NCBI GenBank assembly: GCA_017881985.1
Contig: JADGQH010000097.1
Span: 1 to 10,499, forward strand
Reading direction: 5' to 3'
Source: Chloroflexota bacterium
Lineage (GTDB): Bacteria > Chloroflexota > Limnocylindria > Limnocylindrales > CSP1-4
DNA length: 10,499 bases
The first letter of the stretch is position 1. Every line of letters starts with the position of its first letter. The translations under genes and the position numbers were made by a program. The notes under the pieces are model-generated. The model was not told the DNA's origin, ran no database searches, and worked only from the letters and a program-made list of their open reading frames with translations. Positions 1 to 6,435 of this stretch are shown in pieces.

Positions 1-97
1 GAACCGCGTCGGACCGCCCGCCGGGCGCGCGGGTGGAAATGGCGAGTGGCCCGAGGGTGAGCAGGGCGCCCGGATGGGGCGAGGTGGGCGGGCGTCG

Positions 98-910
98 TCA
101 GCCGGTGATCTCGGCGCGTTCCCCGAAGCCGGAGGCGACCACCAGCGAAGCCAGCAGCCAGACTGCAACCAGCACGAGGGCCGTGTCGGTGGACATGACC
201 GGACCGCTGGACGAGGGCACCGGCGCGAACCCGGTGCTGCCACCGACGGCCGCGGTTGCCAGGTGAAACGGCATGTACTTCACGACGTCGGGCAGGAACA
301 GCCCGGCGAAGGTCTCGCCGAAGTAGACGGCGATGCCGACACCGATCCCGGCCAGCTGGCTCCGAGCCAGGGTCGCCACGGCAAACCCGAGGGCGGCAGT
401 CTCCGTGATCGCCACCCAGCCGCGGAGGAAGTGCTCCGGCAGGGCCTCGAGCGCTGCTCGATCGCCCATCCCGGAGAGGCCGATGCCCGCCACGCTCGCC
501 CCGAGCGCGGCGGCGATGACGCCCACCAGGGCGGTGAAAAGGAACCCGACGGCCAGCACGACCGCGATCGCGGCGAATGTCGCGAGGAGGTACCGGCTCC
601 GGCTCTCGCCGCGCGCCACGGCTGTCTTGAGCGTCCCCCAGGTCCACTCGGACCCGGCGATCGCGGCGCCGTAGATGACGGCGAACAGGCCGCCCAGCCC
701 AAGGATGAAGCTCAGGATCTGGTTGTATGCCCCGGGAAACGTGATCAGCGCGAGGACGTTGCCCGTACGGCCGGGACCTCCTTCGACCGCGCCGCGGGTC
801 GCCACCACCGCAACGTCGATCAGCACGAGCATGCCGGCCAGGAGGCCGAACGTGAGCAGGGTGGCCATCCGGGGAGCCAGCTTCCGGAGCGCCGAGACGA
901 ACAGTCTCAT
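98..910 (-). CDS. ABC-2 type transporter permease subunit
   Basis: This 270-residue protein is very hydrophobic and is the likely membrane half of an ABC exporter driven by the ATPase encoded just upstream. About six membrane segments can be seen, at roughly residues 15-38, 62-86, 103-130, 160-182, 186-208 and 240-262. After the second comes a cytoplasmic motif, SEWTWGTLKTAVARGESRSR, matching the (E)xxxGTLrtllxRgxsR signature of ABC-2 permeases of the NatB/bacitracin-export kind. The ATG overlaps the ATPase stop by 4 nt (ATGA), so the two are translationally coupled and probably made in equal amounts. The family exports peptides, antibiotics, lipids or ions; nothing in the sequence fixes the substrate. 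The MarR regulator two genes upstream suggests drug or toxic-compound efflux, which is inference. The gene ends in EITG near the left edge, and I recognise nothing in the 97 nt beyond it. Confidence 0.9.
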   Translation of the reverse strand: MRLFVSALRKLAPRMATLLTFGLLAGMLVLIDVAVVATRGAVEGGPGRTGNVLALITFPGAYNQILSFILGLGGLFAVIYGAAIAGSEWTWGTLKTAVARGESRSRYLLATFAAIAVVLAVGFLFTALVGVIAAALGASVAGIGLSGMGDRAALEALPEHFLRGWVAITETAALGFAVATLARSQLAGIGVGIAVYFGETFAGLFLPDVVKYMPFHLATAAVGGSTGFAPVPSSSGPVMSTDTALVLVAVWLLASLVVASGFGERAEITG

Positions 911-1923
911 GAGAGAACCTCGGTGGGCGCCGGCTCGGTGGGCGCCAGCCGACCGGCCGAGGGATCGATCCCCGTGAAGATCCCGTCCGGGTCCGCCGAG
1001 CCCATCGTTCCGGTGAGGGCCAGGAAGAGCTCCTCCAGGTCGTTGCCGGAGCTGAGGCCGGATGCGTAGATCCCCGCCTCGGCCAGCGACCGGTTCACCT
1101 CGGCCGTTCGGCTGGGCGCGACCTGCACGGAGATCCAGCCCGGCTCGGTGGGAGACGGCGTGACCCGCTCGGGTGCGGTGAGCCTGACCAGCAGGGCCGA
1201 CGCGGTCGCGACCTCGCCGGGCTGGACACGAACGCGGACGACGCCCTCCGACGCAAGCAGCTCCTCCATGGAGCCCTCTCGAACCAGCCGTCCGGCCGCG
1301 ATGATCCCCACGACATCGGCCATCTGCTGGACCTCGGCGAGGAGGTGGCTCGACACGAAGACGGTCTTGCCGATCGAGGCGAGGTGGCGAAATGTCTCCC
1401 GGATCGCCACGATGCCCGCCGGGTCGAGCCCGTTGGAGGGCTCGTCGAGAAGGAGGAGCGCCGGGTCGTTGAGGAGCGCCCCGGCGATCCCCAGCCGCTG
1501 CTTCATCCCGAGCGAGTAGCGGGACACCGCGTCGGACGCGCGTTCGCGCAGGCCCACGATCTCGAGGACCTCGTCGATCCGCCGGCCGGGAGTCGGGGCG
1601 CCGCTGGCTGCGAGTGCGCGCAGGTTGTCCCGACCGGAGAGGTACGGGTAGAAGGCCGGGGATTCGACGAGCGCGCCGACGTCGAACAGGCGGTGCCGGT
1701 CGCGCCGCGTGAAGGGGCGCCCCAGCAGCTCGACGGCCCCGCCGTCCGCGTGGATCAGCCCGGTCAGGACGCGCATGGTCGTGGTCTTGCCCGCGCCGTT
1801 CGGGCCCAGGAACCCGTAGACCACGCCGCTCGGGACGCTCAGGTCCAGGCCGTCGAGCGCGAGGCGCGAGCCGTAGCTCTTCCGGAGCCCGCGGGTCGCG
1901 AGCGCCAGGCTCGGGTCGATCAT
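907..1923 (-). CDS. ABC transporter ATP-binding protein (BcrA/CcmA-like)
   Basis: This 338-residue nucleotide-binding subunit would hydrolyse ATP on the cytoplasmic face to power the permease encoded next. All core motifs are present: Walker A GPNGAGKTT at about residues 40-48; a signature of the SLGMKQR form (about 137-143) rather than LSGGQ, usual for drug/bacitracin-type exporters; Walker B LLLLDEPSNGLDP (about 156-168) with catalytic Glu161; and the switch histidine in VSSHLLAEV (His193). The Q-loop position reads LVESPAFYP, with Glu where many ABC proteins have Gln, as is common in the BcrA subgroup. Residues after about 225 form the accessory C-terminal region of this subgroup. The protein is a little longer than the usual ~300 residues because of a Pro/Thr/Ala-rich tail. 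It lies 42 nt after the MarR gene and overlaps the permease by 4 nt. The start is supported by a Shine-Dalgarno GGGAGG. Confidence 0.95.
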   Translation of the reverse strand: MIDPSLALATRGLRKSYGSRLALDGLDLSVPSGVVYGFLGPNGAGKTTTMRVLTGLIHADGGAVELLGRPFTRRDRHRLFDVGALVESPAFYPYLSGRDNLRALAASGAPTPGRRIDEVLEIVGLRERASDAVSRYSLGMKQRLGIAGALLNDPALLLLDEPSNGLDPAGIVAIRETFRHLASIGKTVFVSSHLLAEVQQMADVVGIIAAGRLVREGSMEELLASEGVVRVRVQPGEVATASALLVRLTAPERVTPSPTEPGWISVQVAPSRTAEVNRSLAEAGIYASGLSSGNDLEELFLALTGTMGSADPDGIFTGIDPSAGRLAPTEPAPTEVLS

Positions 1924-1931
1924 CGGGATCG

Positions 1932-1937
1932 CCTCCC
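1932..1937 (-). promoter_or_regulatory. Shine-Dalgarno site of the ABC ATPase gene
   Basis: On the minus strand this reads GGGAGG, followed by 8 nt and the ATG at 1923. It fixes the start of the ATPase. It contrasts with the genes in this window that have no Shine-Dalgarno sequence and carry a -10-like hexamer directly before the start. An internal gene of an operon cannot be leaderless, so a ribosome-binding site is expected here. Confidence 0.75.
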
Positions 1938-1965
1938 GCGTCTGCCGGATTGCTGGGGGACGTGG

Positions 1966-2463
1966 CTAGACATCGGGAGTGACCTCTTCGTGTGAGACGA
2001 CGGCGGGCGTCGCCGCGATGGCCGAGATGCGCTCGGCGATGATCCGGAACAGGCGCCCCATGTCGCGCAGCTCGTCCGGTTCGAGCATGCCCAGGACCCG
2101 GGCGAGGCCGTCGCGCTGCATGCCGCGCATGCCGGCAACCAGGTCCAGGCCGCGACGCGTCAACCGGCACTCGACGACCCGCCGGTCGTCGGTCCGGTGC
2201 ACGCGCTCCACGTAGCCCGGCCGCTCCAGCCGGTCGACGAACTGGGATGCGGTCGTGAGCGTCACCCCGAGGTGGCCTGCGACCTGGCCGATCGAGAGCG
2301 AGCCCCGCTGGGCAAGCTCGTGGATGAACCGGAGCTGGCCGAGGGTGAGCTCGCTGTCCATCCAGCCGGCGCCCGGGCCACCGGCCAGCATCACGCTGGT
2401 CGCATCCTCGACGAGATCGACGACGGCCTGGACGTCGGGTCGGATCGGAGGTGCTTCGCTCAT
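1966..2463 (-). CDS. MarR-family transcriptional regulator
   Basis: This 165-residue protein has the size and layout of MarR regulators: an N-terminal dimerisation helix, a winged helix-turn-helix at about residues 56-104, and C-terminal dimerisation helices. The DNA-binding part is clear: LSIGQVAGHLGVTLTTASQF, then the recognition region VDRLERPGYVER, and a wing with the family's acidic-basic TDDRR tip (about 91-95) followed by LTRRG. MarR proteins usually repress their own operon and release DNA on binding a phenolic or drug-like ligand or on cysteine oxidation; here only one cysteine is seen, in the wing (VECRL). An in-frame ATG at 2490 would place the first nine codons inside the inverted repeat, so the ATG at 2463 (MSEAPP) is preferred. 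That start has no Shine-Dalgarno sequence and may be leaderless. It is the first gene of the operon and probably controls the ABC exporter. Confidence 0.92.
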   Translation of the reverse strand: MSEAPPIRPDVQAVVDLVEDATSVMLAGGPGAGWMDSELTLGQLRFIHELAQRGSLSIGQVAGHLGVTLTTASQFVDRLERPGYVERVHRTDDRRVVECRLTRRGLDLVAGMRGMQRDGLARVLGMLEPDELRDMGRLFRIIAERISAIAATPAVVSHEEVTPDV

Positions 2464-2464
2464 A

Positions 2465-2498
2465 GACACATAGTGTGCATAGCAACACACTATGTGTC
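2465..2498. promoter_or_regulatory. MarR operator: perfect 13-bp inverted repeat containing two boxes
   Basis: GACACATAGTGTG (2465-2477) and CACACTATGTGTC (2486-2498) are exact reverse complements separated by 8 nt. Each arm also contains a small palindrome of the form ACAC-nnn-GTGT (2466-2476 and 2487-2497). The two box centres, 2471 and 2492, are 21 bp apart, two helical turns, so two regulator dimers could bind the same DNA face. The repeat is strikingly AT-rich for this DNA and begins 1 bp upstream of the marR start codon. It lies between marR and the divergent acetyltransferase gene. Autoregulation by MarR through adjacent palindromes is well known for the family; the assignment to this regulator is inferred from position and symmetry. 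Confidence 0.8.
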
Positions 2499-2500
2499 AA
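2472..2500 (-). promoter_or_regulatory. Putative promoter of the marR-ABC operon
   Basis: The minus strand carries a perfect -35 hexamer TTGACA (2500-2495), then 17 bp, then CACACT (2477-2472), which matches the -10 consensus TATAAT at 3 of 6 positions, and 8 nt later the ATG at 2463. The transcription start would therefore fall at or next to the start codon, giving a leaderless or nearly leaderless mRNA. Both hexamers lie largely inside the inverted repeat, so a bound repressor would block RNA polymerase. The -10 is weak and the site is unproven. Confidence 0.5.
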
Positions 2501-2583
2501 ACGACGCACAATCGGCGACGCGGACGGGCGCGGGCGACGGAGCAGGAGCTGCGGCGATGGGACGGGACGTCGCGGCGGCCCGG

Positions 2584-2589
2584 TAGACT
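2584..2589 (+). promoter_or_regulatory. Putative -10 element (TAGACT) of the acetyltransferase gene
   Basis: The sequence GGTAGACT ends 8 nt before the ATG at 2598, and no Shine-Dalgarno sequence is present. This spacing would put the transcription start at about the start codon. The same arrangement occurs before three other genes in the window. No convincing -35 hexamer is visible 16-18 bp upstream. Confidence 0.45.
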
Positions 2590-2597
2590 TCGCGGCG

Positions 2598-3203
2598 ATG
2601 GTTGACCTCGCCGCCTGGACCCGCAGCCCCGTGCTCGAGGGCGAGCGGGTCCGCCTCGAGCCGCTCGATGCGCGCCACGTCCCGGGCCTCCTCGAGGCGG
2701 CTGACGACCCCGCGACGTGGACGTGGCTCTTCGGGCGGCTCGACGACCAGGCTGCCCTTCGGGCGTGGCTGGACGACGCCCTTCGCGCACGGGACGCCGG
2801 CACGGAGATGCCCTTCGCGACCCTCGATGCGAAGACGGGCCGCGTGGTGGGGAGCACCCGGTACCTGGCGATCGTGCCGGCCCATCGGCGCCTGGAGATC
2901 GGCTGGACGTGGCTCGCGCCGGCGACGTGGGGAACCGGGATCAACGTCGAGGCGAAGCTGCTCCTGCTGACGCACGCCTTCGATGAGCTGGGTGCGATGC
3001 GCGTCGAGCTGAAGACCGACGCCCGTAACGAGCGATCACGGGCGGCCATCCTTGCCCTCGGCGCCCAGTTCGAGGGCATCTTCCGCAAGCACATGCGGAT
3101 GCCCGACGGCCGGATCCGCGACTCGGCCTGGTACGCGATCACGGACGATGACTGGCCCGCGGTGCGAACGCAGCTCGAGGCCCGGCTCGCGGCATCGAGA
3201 TGA
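2598..3203 (+). CDS. GNAT family N-acetyltransferase (RimJ/RimL-like)
   Basis: This 201-residue cytosolic enzyme is predicted to move an acetyl group from acetyl-CoA to an amine. It opens with LEGERVRLEPLDARHVPGL, the typical first strand and helix of the Acetyltransf_3 (RimJ/RimL) group. The acetyl-CoA loop region is LAPATWGTGINVEAK (about residues 107-120), followed by LLLLTHAFDELGAMRVELKTD, then DARNERSRAAILALGAQFEG (about 141-160) and RDSAWYAITDDDWP near the C-terminus. These blocks recur in the 'WGTGxNxEAK' subgroup, whose natural substrates are mostly unknown. The open frame extends upstream to 2475, but the ATG at 2598 is chosen because the homologous part starts there and a TAGACT hexamer precedes it. 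The stop overlaps the next ATG by 4 nt, suggesting coupled expression with the racemase, so an amino-acid substrate is possible but unproven. Confidence 0.9.
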   Translation: MVDLAAWTRSPVLEGERVRLEPLDARHVPGLLEAADDPATWTWLFGRLDDQAALRAWLDDALRARDAGTEMPFATLDAKTGRVVGSTRYLAIVPAHRRLEIGWTWLAPATWGTGINVEAKLLLLTHAFDELGAMRVELKTDARNERSRAAILALGAQFEGIFRKHMRMPDGRIRDSAWYAITDDDWPAVRTQLEARLAASR

Positions 3204-4315
3204 CCGCCGACGACTCCGCCGGGCGACGTGGGCCGGCCAGCTGGGTCCCCGATCCCCTCTCGCCGGCCGACGGGGTCCCCGATCCCCTGCCATCCGGCGG
3301 CCTGGAGATCACGACCGTCGACTACCACGCGGGCGGCGAGCCGTTTCGGATTGTGACGGGCGGTGTCCGGGCGATCCCGGGTGCCACGATCCTGGAGAAG
3401 CGGCGCTGGGTCGCCGCGAACCTCGACCACGTGCGCAGGCTTCTCGTGAACGAGCCGCGGGGCCACGCCGACATGTATGGCTGCTTCGTGGTCGAGCCGA
3501 ACGATGATGGCGCGGACCTGGGCGTCCTCTTCTTCCACAACGAGGGCTACTCCACCGCCTGCGGCCACGGCACGATCGCGCTCGTGACGTGGGCGCTCGA
3601 GAGCGGTCGCCTCCCGATGAGTGGCCCGGAGACGTCCGTCACAGTGGACGTCCCGTCGGGCCGCCTGGCCTGCATTGCACGCTGCGATGTCGAGGCTCGC
3701 CGGGTTCTCGGCGTGCGGTTCCGGAACGTGCCGGCGTTCGTGCTGGCAGAGGACGTGACGGTCGCCACGTCCGCCGGACCCGTCCGGATCGACGTGGCCT
3801 ACGGCGGGGCGTTCTACGGGAGCGTGGACGTGCGATCGATCGGCCTCTCCGTCGACCGCGCCAGCCTGCCCCGGCTCATCGCCCTCCAGCGCGAGCTGCG
3901 GCCCGCCCTCGACGCGGCGCTGGACGTGGTGCACCCGGACGAACCCGAGCTGCGCGGCATCTACGGCATCACCTGGTGGCAGGACGAGACGTCCGCAGCG
4001 GGCGACGGGACGGCGCTGACCCAGCGCAACGTGACCGTCTTCGCGGATGGTGAGGTGGACCGCTCGCCCTGTGGCAGCGGGACATCGGCGCGCCTCGCGA
4101 CCCTGCATGCGCAGGGCCGAGTCCGGACCGGCGAGGAGCTTCGCCACCTGAGCATCGTCGATTCGGTCTTCACGGGTCGTGTCGTGGGGACGGCGGTGGT
4201 CGCCGGGCGGCCGGCGGTGATCACCGAGGTGGAAGGGCGCGCCCACCCGACTGGGCGCCACACGTTCGTCCTCGACCCGGCGGACTCGATCGGAACGGGC
4301 TTTCTCCTCCGCTGA
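3200..4315 (+). CDS. Proline racemase / 4-hydroxyproline epimerase family protein
   Basis: This 371-residue enzyme belongs to the cofactor-independent proline racemase superfamily, which inverts the alpha carbon of proline or hydroxyproline using two facing cysteines, or dehydrates trans-3-hydroxyproline when one cysteine is replaced. Both cysteines are present: Cys121 in STACGHGT and Cys291 in DRSPCGSGTSAR. This favours racemase/epimerase over dehydratase. Other family blocks are TVDYHAGGEPFRIVTGG (about residues 39-55), the MYGCFV region, and SIVDSVFTGRV near the end. The catalytic domain starts at about residue 34; the first 33 residues are an extra Pro/Asp-rich leader containing a 10-residue tandem repeat. 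No internal ATG is well placed to remove it, so the overlapping ATG at 3200 is kept. Whether the substrate is L-proline, hydroxyproline or another cyclic amino acid cannot be told from sequence alone. Confidence 0.9.
   Translation: MTADDSAGRRGPASWVPDPLSPADGVPDPLPSGGLEITTVDYHAGGEPFRIVTGGVRAIPGATILEKRRWVAANLDHVRRLLVNEPRGHADMYGCFVVEPNDDGADLGVLFFHNEGYSTACGHGTIALVTWALESGRLPMSGPETSVTVDVPSGRLACIARCDVEARRVLGVRFRNVPAFVLAEDVTVATSAGPVRIDVAYGGAFYGSVDVRSIGLSVDRASLPRLIALQRELRPALDAALDVVHPDEPELRGIYGITWWQDETSAAGDGTALTQRNVTVFADGEVDRSPCGSGTSARLATLHAQGRVRTGEELRHLSIVDSVFTGRVVGTAVVAGRPAVITEVEGRAHPTGRHTFVLDPADSIGTGFLLR
3233..3292 (+). repeat. Two-copy 30-bp tandem repeat in the racemase leader
   Basis: Ten codons are duplicated in tandem: PASWVPDPLS followed by PADGVPDPLP. 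The DNA copies share an uninterrupted GGGTCCCCGATCCCCT (3243-3258 and 3273-3288). The period is a whole number of codons, so the frame is kept. It lies before the conserved enzyme fold and looks like a recent slippage or duplication in a disordered tail. Confidence 0.85.
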
Positions 4316-4339
4316 GCCGGGCCTGGCGTGGGATGATCC

Positions 4340-4355
4340 CCGGGCGACCGCCCGG
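4340..4355 (+). other. GC-rich hairpin before the membrane-protein gene
   Basis: CCGGGCG and CGCCCGG are perfect complements separated by 2 nt, giving a 6-7 bp stem with a GACC-type loop, 24 nt after the racemase stop. No T-tract follows, so a classical intrinsic terminator is not supported. It could be a weak terminator or a 5'-leader hairpin of the next transcript. Just upstream, GGGATGAT (4330-4337) resembles the -10 elements seen elsewhere in the window with one changed base. Confidence 0.35.
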
Positions 4356-4383
4356 CATCAGCTCGGCGTCGCGGCGCATCGCG

Positions 4384-4390
4384 AGGAGGG
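4384..4390 (+). promoter_or_regulatory. Strong Shine-Dalgarno site of the membrane-protein gene
   Basis: AGGAGGG is followed by 6 nt and the GTG at 4397. It is the best ribosome-binding site in the window and supports a GTG start for the small membrane protein. Confidence 0.8.
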
Positions 4391-4396
4391 ACCAGC

Positions 4397-4807
4397 GTGA
4401 AGGGGTTCGTCGCCAGCCTCATCGCCACGGGCGTCGCCCTCTGGGTGACCGCGCGGTTCGTCACGGGAATCACGATCCCCTCGTCGGCCTTCCACAAGCT
4501 CCCCGGCGACCTGGTCACCTTCGCGATCATCGCGCTCGTGTTCGGCATCGCGAACGGGCTCGTCAAGCCCGTGGTGAAGATGCTCTCGTTTCCGATCACG
4601 CTCCTGACGCTGGGCCTGGCCGGGATCGTCATCAACGCCGCCCTCTTCCTCGCCGCGGCCTGGGTCACGAACCAGGTCGGCGGCCACGTCAAGGTGGGCG
4701 ACTTCCCCCCGACCCTGCTGACGCAGGCCACCGTGGTGGCTGCGCTGCTTGGCTCGATCGTCCTCGGCATCGTCTCGGCGATCGCGCGAATGATCATCCC
4801 GGACTGA
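4397..4807 (+). CDS. Small four-helix membrane protein, PF04020 (phage-holin-4-superfamily/YvlD-like)
   Basis: This 136-residue integral membrane protein has four likely helices at about residues 3-25, 38-57, 64-92 and 107-133. The middle block, GIANGLVKPVVKMLSFPITLLTLG followed by INAALFLAAAW, is the hallmark of the PF04020 family, found in many bacterial chromosomes outside prophages. Despite the 'holin' label, the cellular role of most members is unknown, and nothing here points to a lysis cassette. The length is normal for the family. A GTG start is chosen from the strong AGGAGGG site 6 nt upstream. The stop lies 4 nt before the GTG of the decarboxylase, so the two are probably in one operon; I see no metabolic reason for this pairing. 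Confidence 0.85.
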   Translation: MKGFVASLIATGVALWVTARFVTGITIPSSAFHKLPGDLVTFAIIALVFGIANGLVKPVVKMLSFPITLLTLGLAGIVINAALFLAAAWVTNQVGGHVKVGDFPPTLLTQATVVAALLGSIVLGIVSAIARMIIPD

Positions 4808-4811
4808 CCGG

Positions 4812-6383
4812 GTGGATCCCCGCGCACATGACGCGGCCGGCGACCGGCTGACGGCGCTCGCTCCCGCCCTTCGGGCGATCGCGCGACGGTTCGGAACGCC
4901 GACCTACGTCACCGACATCGTCGCGCTGGAGGCGGCCGCCGGAGCGGTCGGCGCGGCCTTCCCGGCACCCTGGGAGCGGCGCTACTCGCTGAAGGCGAAC
5001 GACCTCCCGGCCATGGTTGCCCGCCTTGCCGGGCTGGGGTTCGGCGCGAACGTCGTCTCGCGCGGGGAGTGGGCCCTCGCGACGCGTGCCGGCATCCCGA
5101 ACGCCGACATCACGCTCGAGGGGATCGGCAAGACCGATGCGGACCTGGCGGCCGCCGCCCGGGCCGCCGCCGCGGGCGTGCCGCTCCACTGGATCGCCCT
5201 GGAGTCGGCGGACGAAGCGGCCGCCCTGGCTCGTGCCGTCCTGGCCGTCCGGACGGCGGGCGGGCTCGCGGGGAACCGACCGAGCCCGGTTGCGGCCGGC
5301 GGCTGCGGTCCAGGTCCGGCCGACGTGGCGCTCCGCGTCGACGTGCTCCTGCGGCTCAACCCCGAAGTGGATCCCGAGACGCATCGCGGCCTGGCCACCG
5401 GCGCATCTGCCTCGAAGTTCGGGATGACCGCGGACGAGGTCACGGCCGCGATCGAGGCGGGCGGCGGCCCCGACGGGCCGCTCCGGTTCCGCGGCCTCCA
5501 CCTCCATGTGGGATCCCAGCTCGGCGCCGCGGACGCGTGGCGGGACGCGGTGCGGCGCGCGCTGGCGCTGCTGGCGCTCCTGCGCGGGGGGCTGCCGACG
5601 TTCGACACGCTCGACGTGGGGGGTGGATTCCCCGTCGCGCCGCTCGGCGTGCCGGTCCCCGACCCGGGCCGCTTCGCGCGTGAGATGCCCGCGCTCCTCG
5701 CCGCCATCCCCGCCGACCGCCGGCCCGATCGCCTGGCCGTCGAGCCGGGCCGCATGCTCGTGGCGCGCGCGGGCTGGATCGTGGCGCGCGTCCTCCACGT
5801 CCGCGAGCGCATCGGACCATCCGCGGAGCCCGCCCGGCTCGAGCGGTCGGGGCCGCTGGGCCTCGCGGTGGTGCCGCGCGACGCACGCACGGAGGATCGA
5901 GCGGAGCGCCTGGTGGTGATCGACGCCGGGATGACCGAGCTGCTGCGGCCTGCGCTCTATGGTGCCGAGCACGGGGTCGTCGCGCTCACGTCACGAGGAC
6001 GCACCGTGCGCCCGGCGCCGGAGGCCGTCCAGGCGTCCGCGTCCGCGGGCTGGAGCGCGGCGGTGGCCGATCGACGAGCGATCCGCGCGGCCCGCGACTC
6101 GGCCGCCGGGCTCTCGCCGCGGTTGGACGAGGCGGACGTCGCCACCGGCTGGCCGCTGGTCCGCGTCGACGGCCCGATCTGCGAGTCGACCGACACGTTC
6201 GGCGAGCATCGCCTGCCGCCCCTCCGGCGTGGCGACCTCGTGGCCATCCGTGACACGGGCGCGTACGGCGCGGCGATGCGCTCGGCATACAACGGCAGGC
6301 CGCGGCCCCCGGAGATCTTCGTCGAACCCGACGGCACGCTCACGCGTGCCCGCCGGCGCGGCGGCCTTGCGAGCCTCGGCTGA
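4812..6383 (+). CDS. lysA: Diaminopimelate decarboxylase-like PLP enzyme (fold III)
   Basis: The predicted reaction is meso-diaminopimelate to L-lysine plus CO2, the last step of lysine synthesis in the cytosol. Motifs follow the LysA order: the PLP lysine Lys61 in YSLKAND; HLHVGSQ (about residues 230-236); the phosphate loop DVGGGF (268-273); EPGR (311-314); DAGMTELLRPALYG (371-384); the active-site Cys-Glu in GPICESTDTFG (about 454-464); and DTGAYGAAMRSAYNGRPRP (481-499). HVGSQ and CEST favour LysA over ornithine or arginine decarboxylases. At 523 residues it is about 100 longer than usual. The excess sits in Ala/Arg/Pro/Gly-rich stretches at about 145-172, 333-365 and 392-447, with no motif lost. 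The GTG start lies 4 nt after the previous stop with no clear Shine-Dalgarno sequence, suggesting translational coupling. A related group-IV decarboxylase with another substrate is possible. Confidence 0.82.
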   Translation: MDPRAHDAAGDRLTALAPALRAIARRFGTPTYVTDIVALEAAAGAVGAAFPAPWERRYSLKANDLPAMVARLAGLGFGANVVSRGEWALATRAGIPNADITLEGIGKTDADLAAAARAAAAGVPLHWIALESADEAAALARAVLAVRTAGGLAGNRPSPVAAGGCGPGPADVALRVDVLLRLNPEVDPETHRGLATGASASKFGMTADEVTAAIEAGGGPDGPLRFRGLHLHVGSQLGAADAWRDAVRRALALLALLRGGLPTFDTLDVGGGFPVAPLGVPVPDPGRFAREMPALLAAIPADRRPDRLAVEPGRMLVARAGWIVARVLHVRERIGPSAEPARLERSGPLGLAVVPRDARTEDRAERLVVIDAGMTELLRPALYGAEHGVVALTSRGRTVRPAPEAVQASASAGWSAAVADRRAIRAARDSAAGLSPRLDEADVATGWPLVRVDGPICESTDTFGEHRLPPLRRGDLVAIRDTGAYGAAMRSAYNGRPRPPEIFVEPDGTLTRARRRGGLASLG

Positions 6384-6423
6384 CGACGGGCGCCGTCCGG
6401 CAGGTCCGACGCACCTTCCACGG

Positions 6424-6429
6424 TAGGAT
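6424..6429 (+). promoter_or_regulatory. Putative -10 element (TAGGAT) of the HMT-MTHFR gene
   Basis: GGTAGGAT ends 6 nt before the GTG at 6436, in the 52-nt gap after the decarboxylase. The spacing fits transcription starting at the GTG. No Shine-Dalgarno sequence lies at the right distance, since the GGAT itself is part of the hexamer. No clear -35 is seen. No SAM-riboswitch or T-box structure can fit in this short gap. Confidence 0.45.
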
Positions 6430-6435
6430 GGCGGC

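Noticed and set aside
15..27. Palindrome CGCCCG-C-CGGGCG downstream of the permease, considered as a terminator
   Set aside because: The loop is too small, there is no T-tract, and such short GC palindromes are common in this DNA. The window edge is too close to judge.
98..4261. A minus-strand open frame of almost 1400 codons crossing from the racemase region into the permease gene
   Set aside because: Only its last 270 codons (the permease) look like protein. The rest is antisense to the GNAT and racemase genes and out of frame with the MarR and ATPase genes, with Arg/Pro/Gly-rich, featureless translation. Long open antisense frames are expected in very GC-rich DNA.
4397..4807. A prophage lysis gene, because the family is labelled phage holin
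   Set aside because: No endolysin, spanin or other phage gene lies nearby, and PF04020 members are widespread chromosomal membrane proteins.
4794..5972. A minus-strand open frame of about 390 codons opposite the decarboxylase
   Set aside because: Its composition is Arg/Gly/His-rich without motifs, while the opposite strand has the full LysA motif set.
6384..6435. Possible SAM or other riboswitch before the HMT-MTHFR gene
   Set aside because: The gap is only 52 nt and holds a -10-like hexamer right before the start, leaving no room for a riboswitch.
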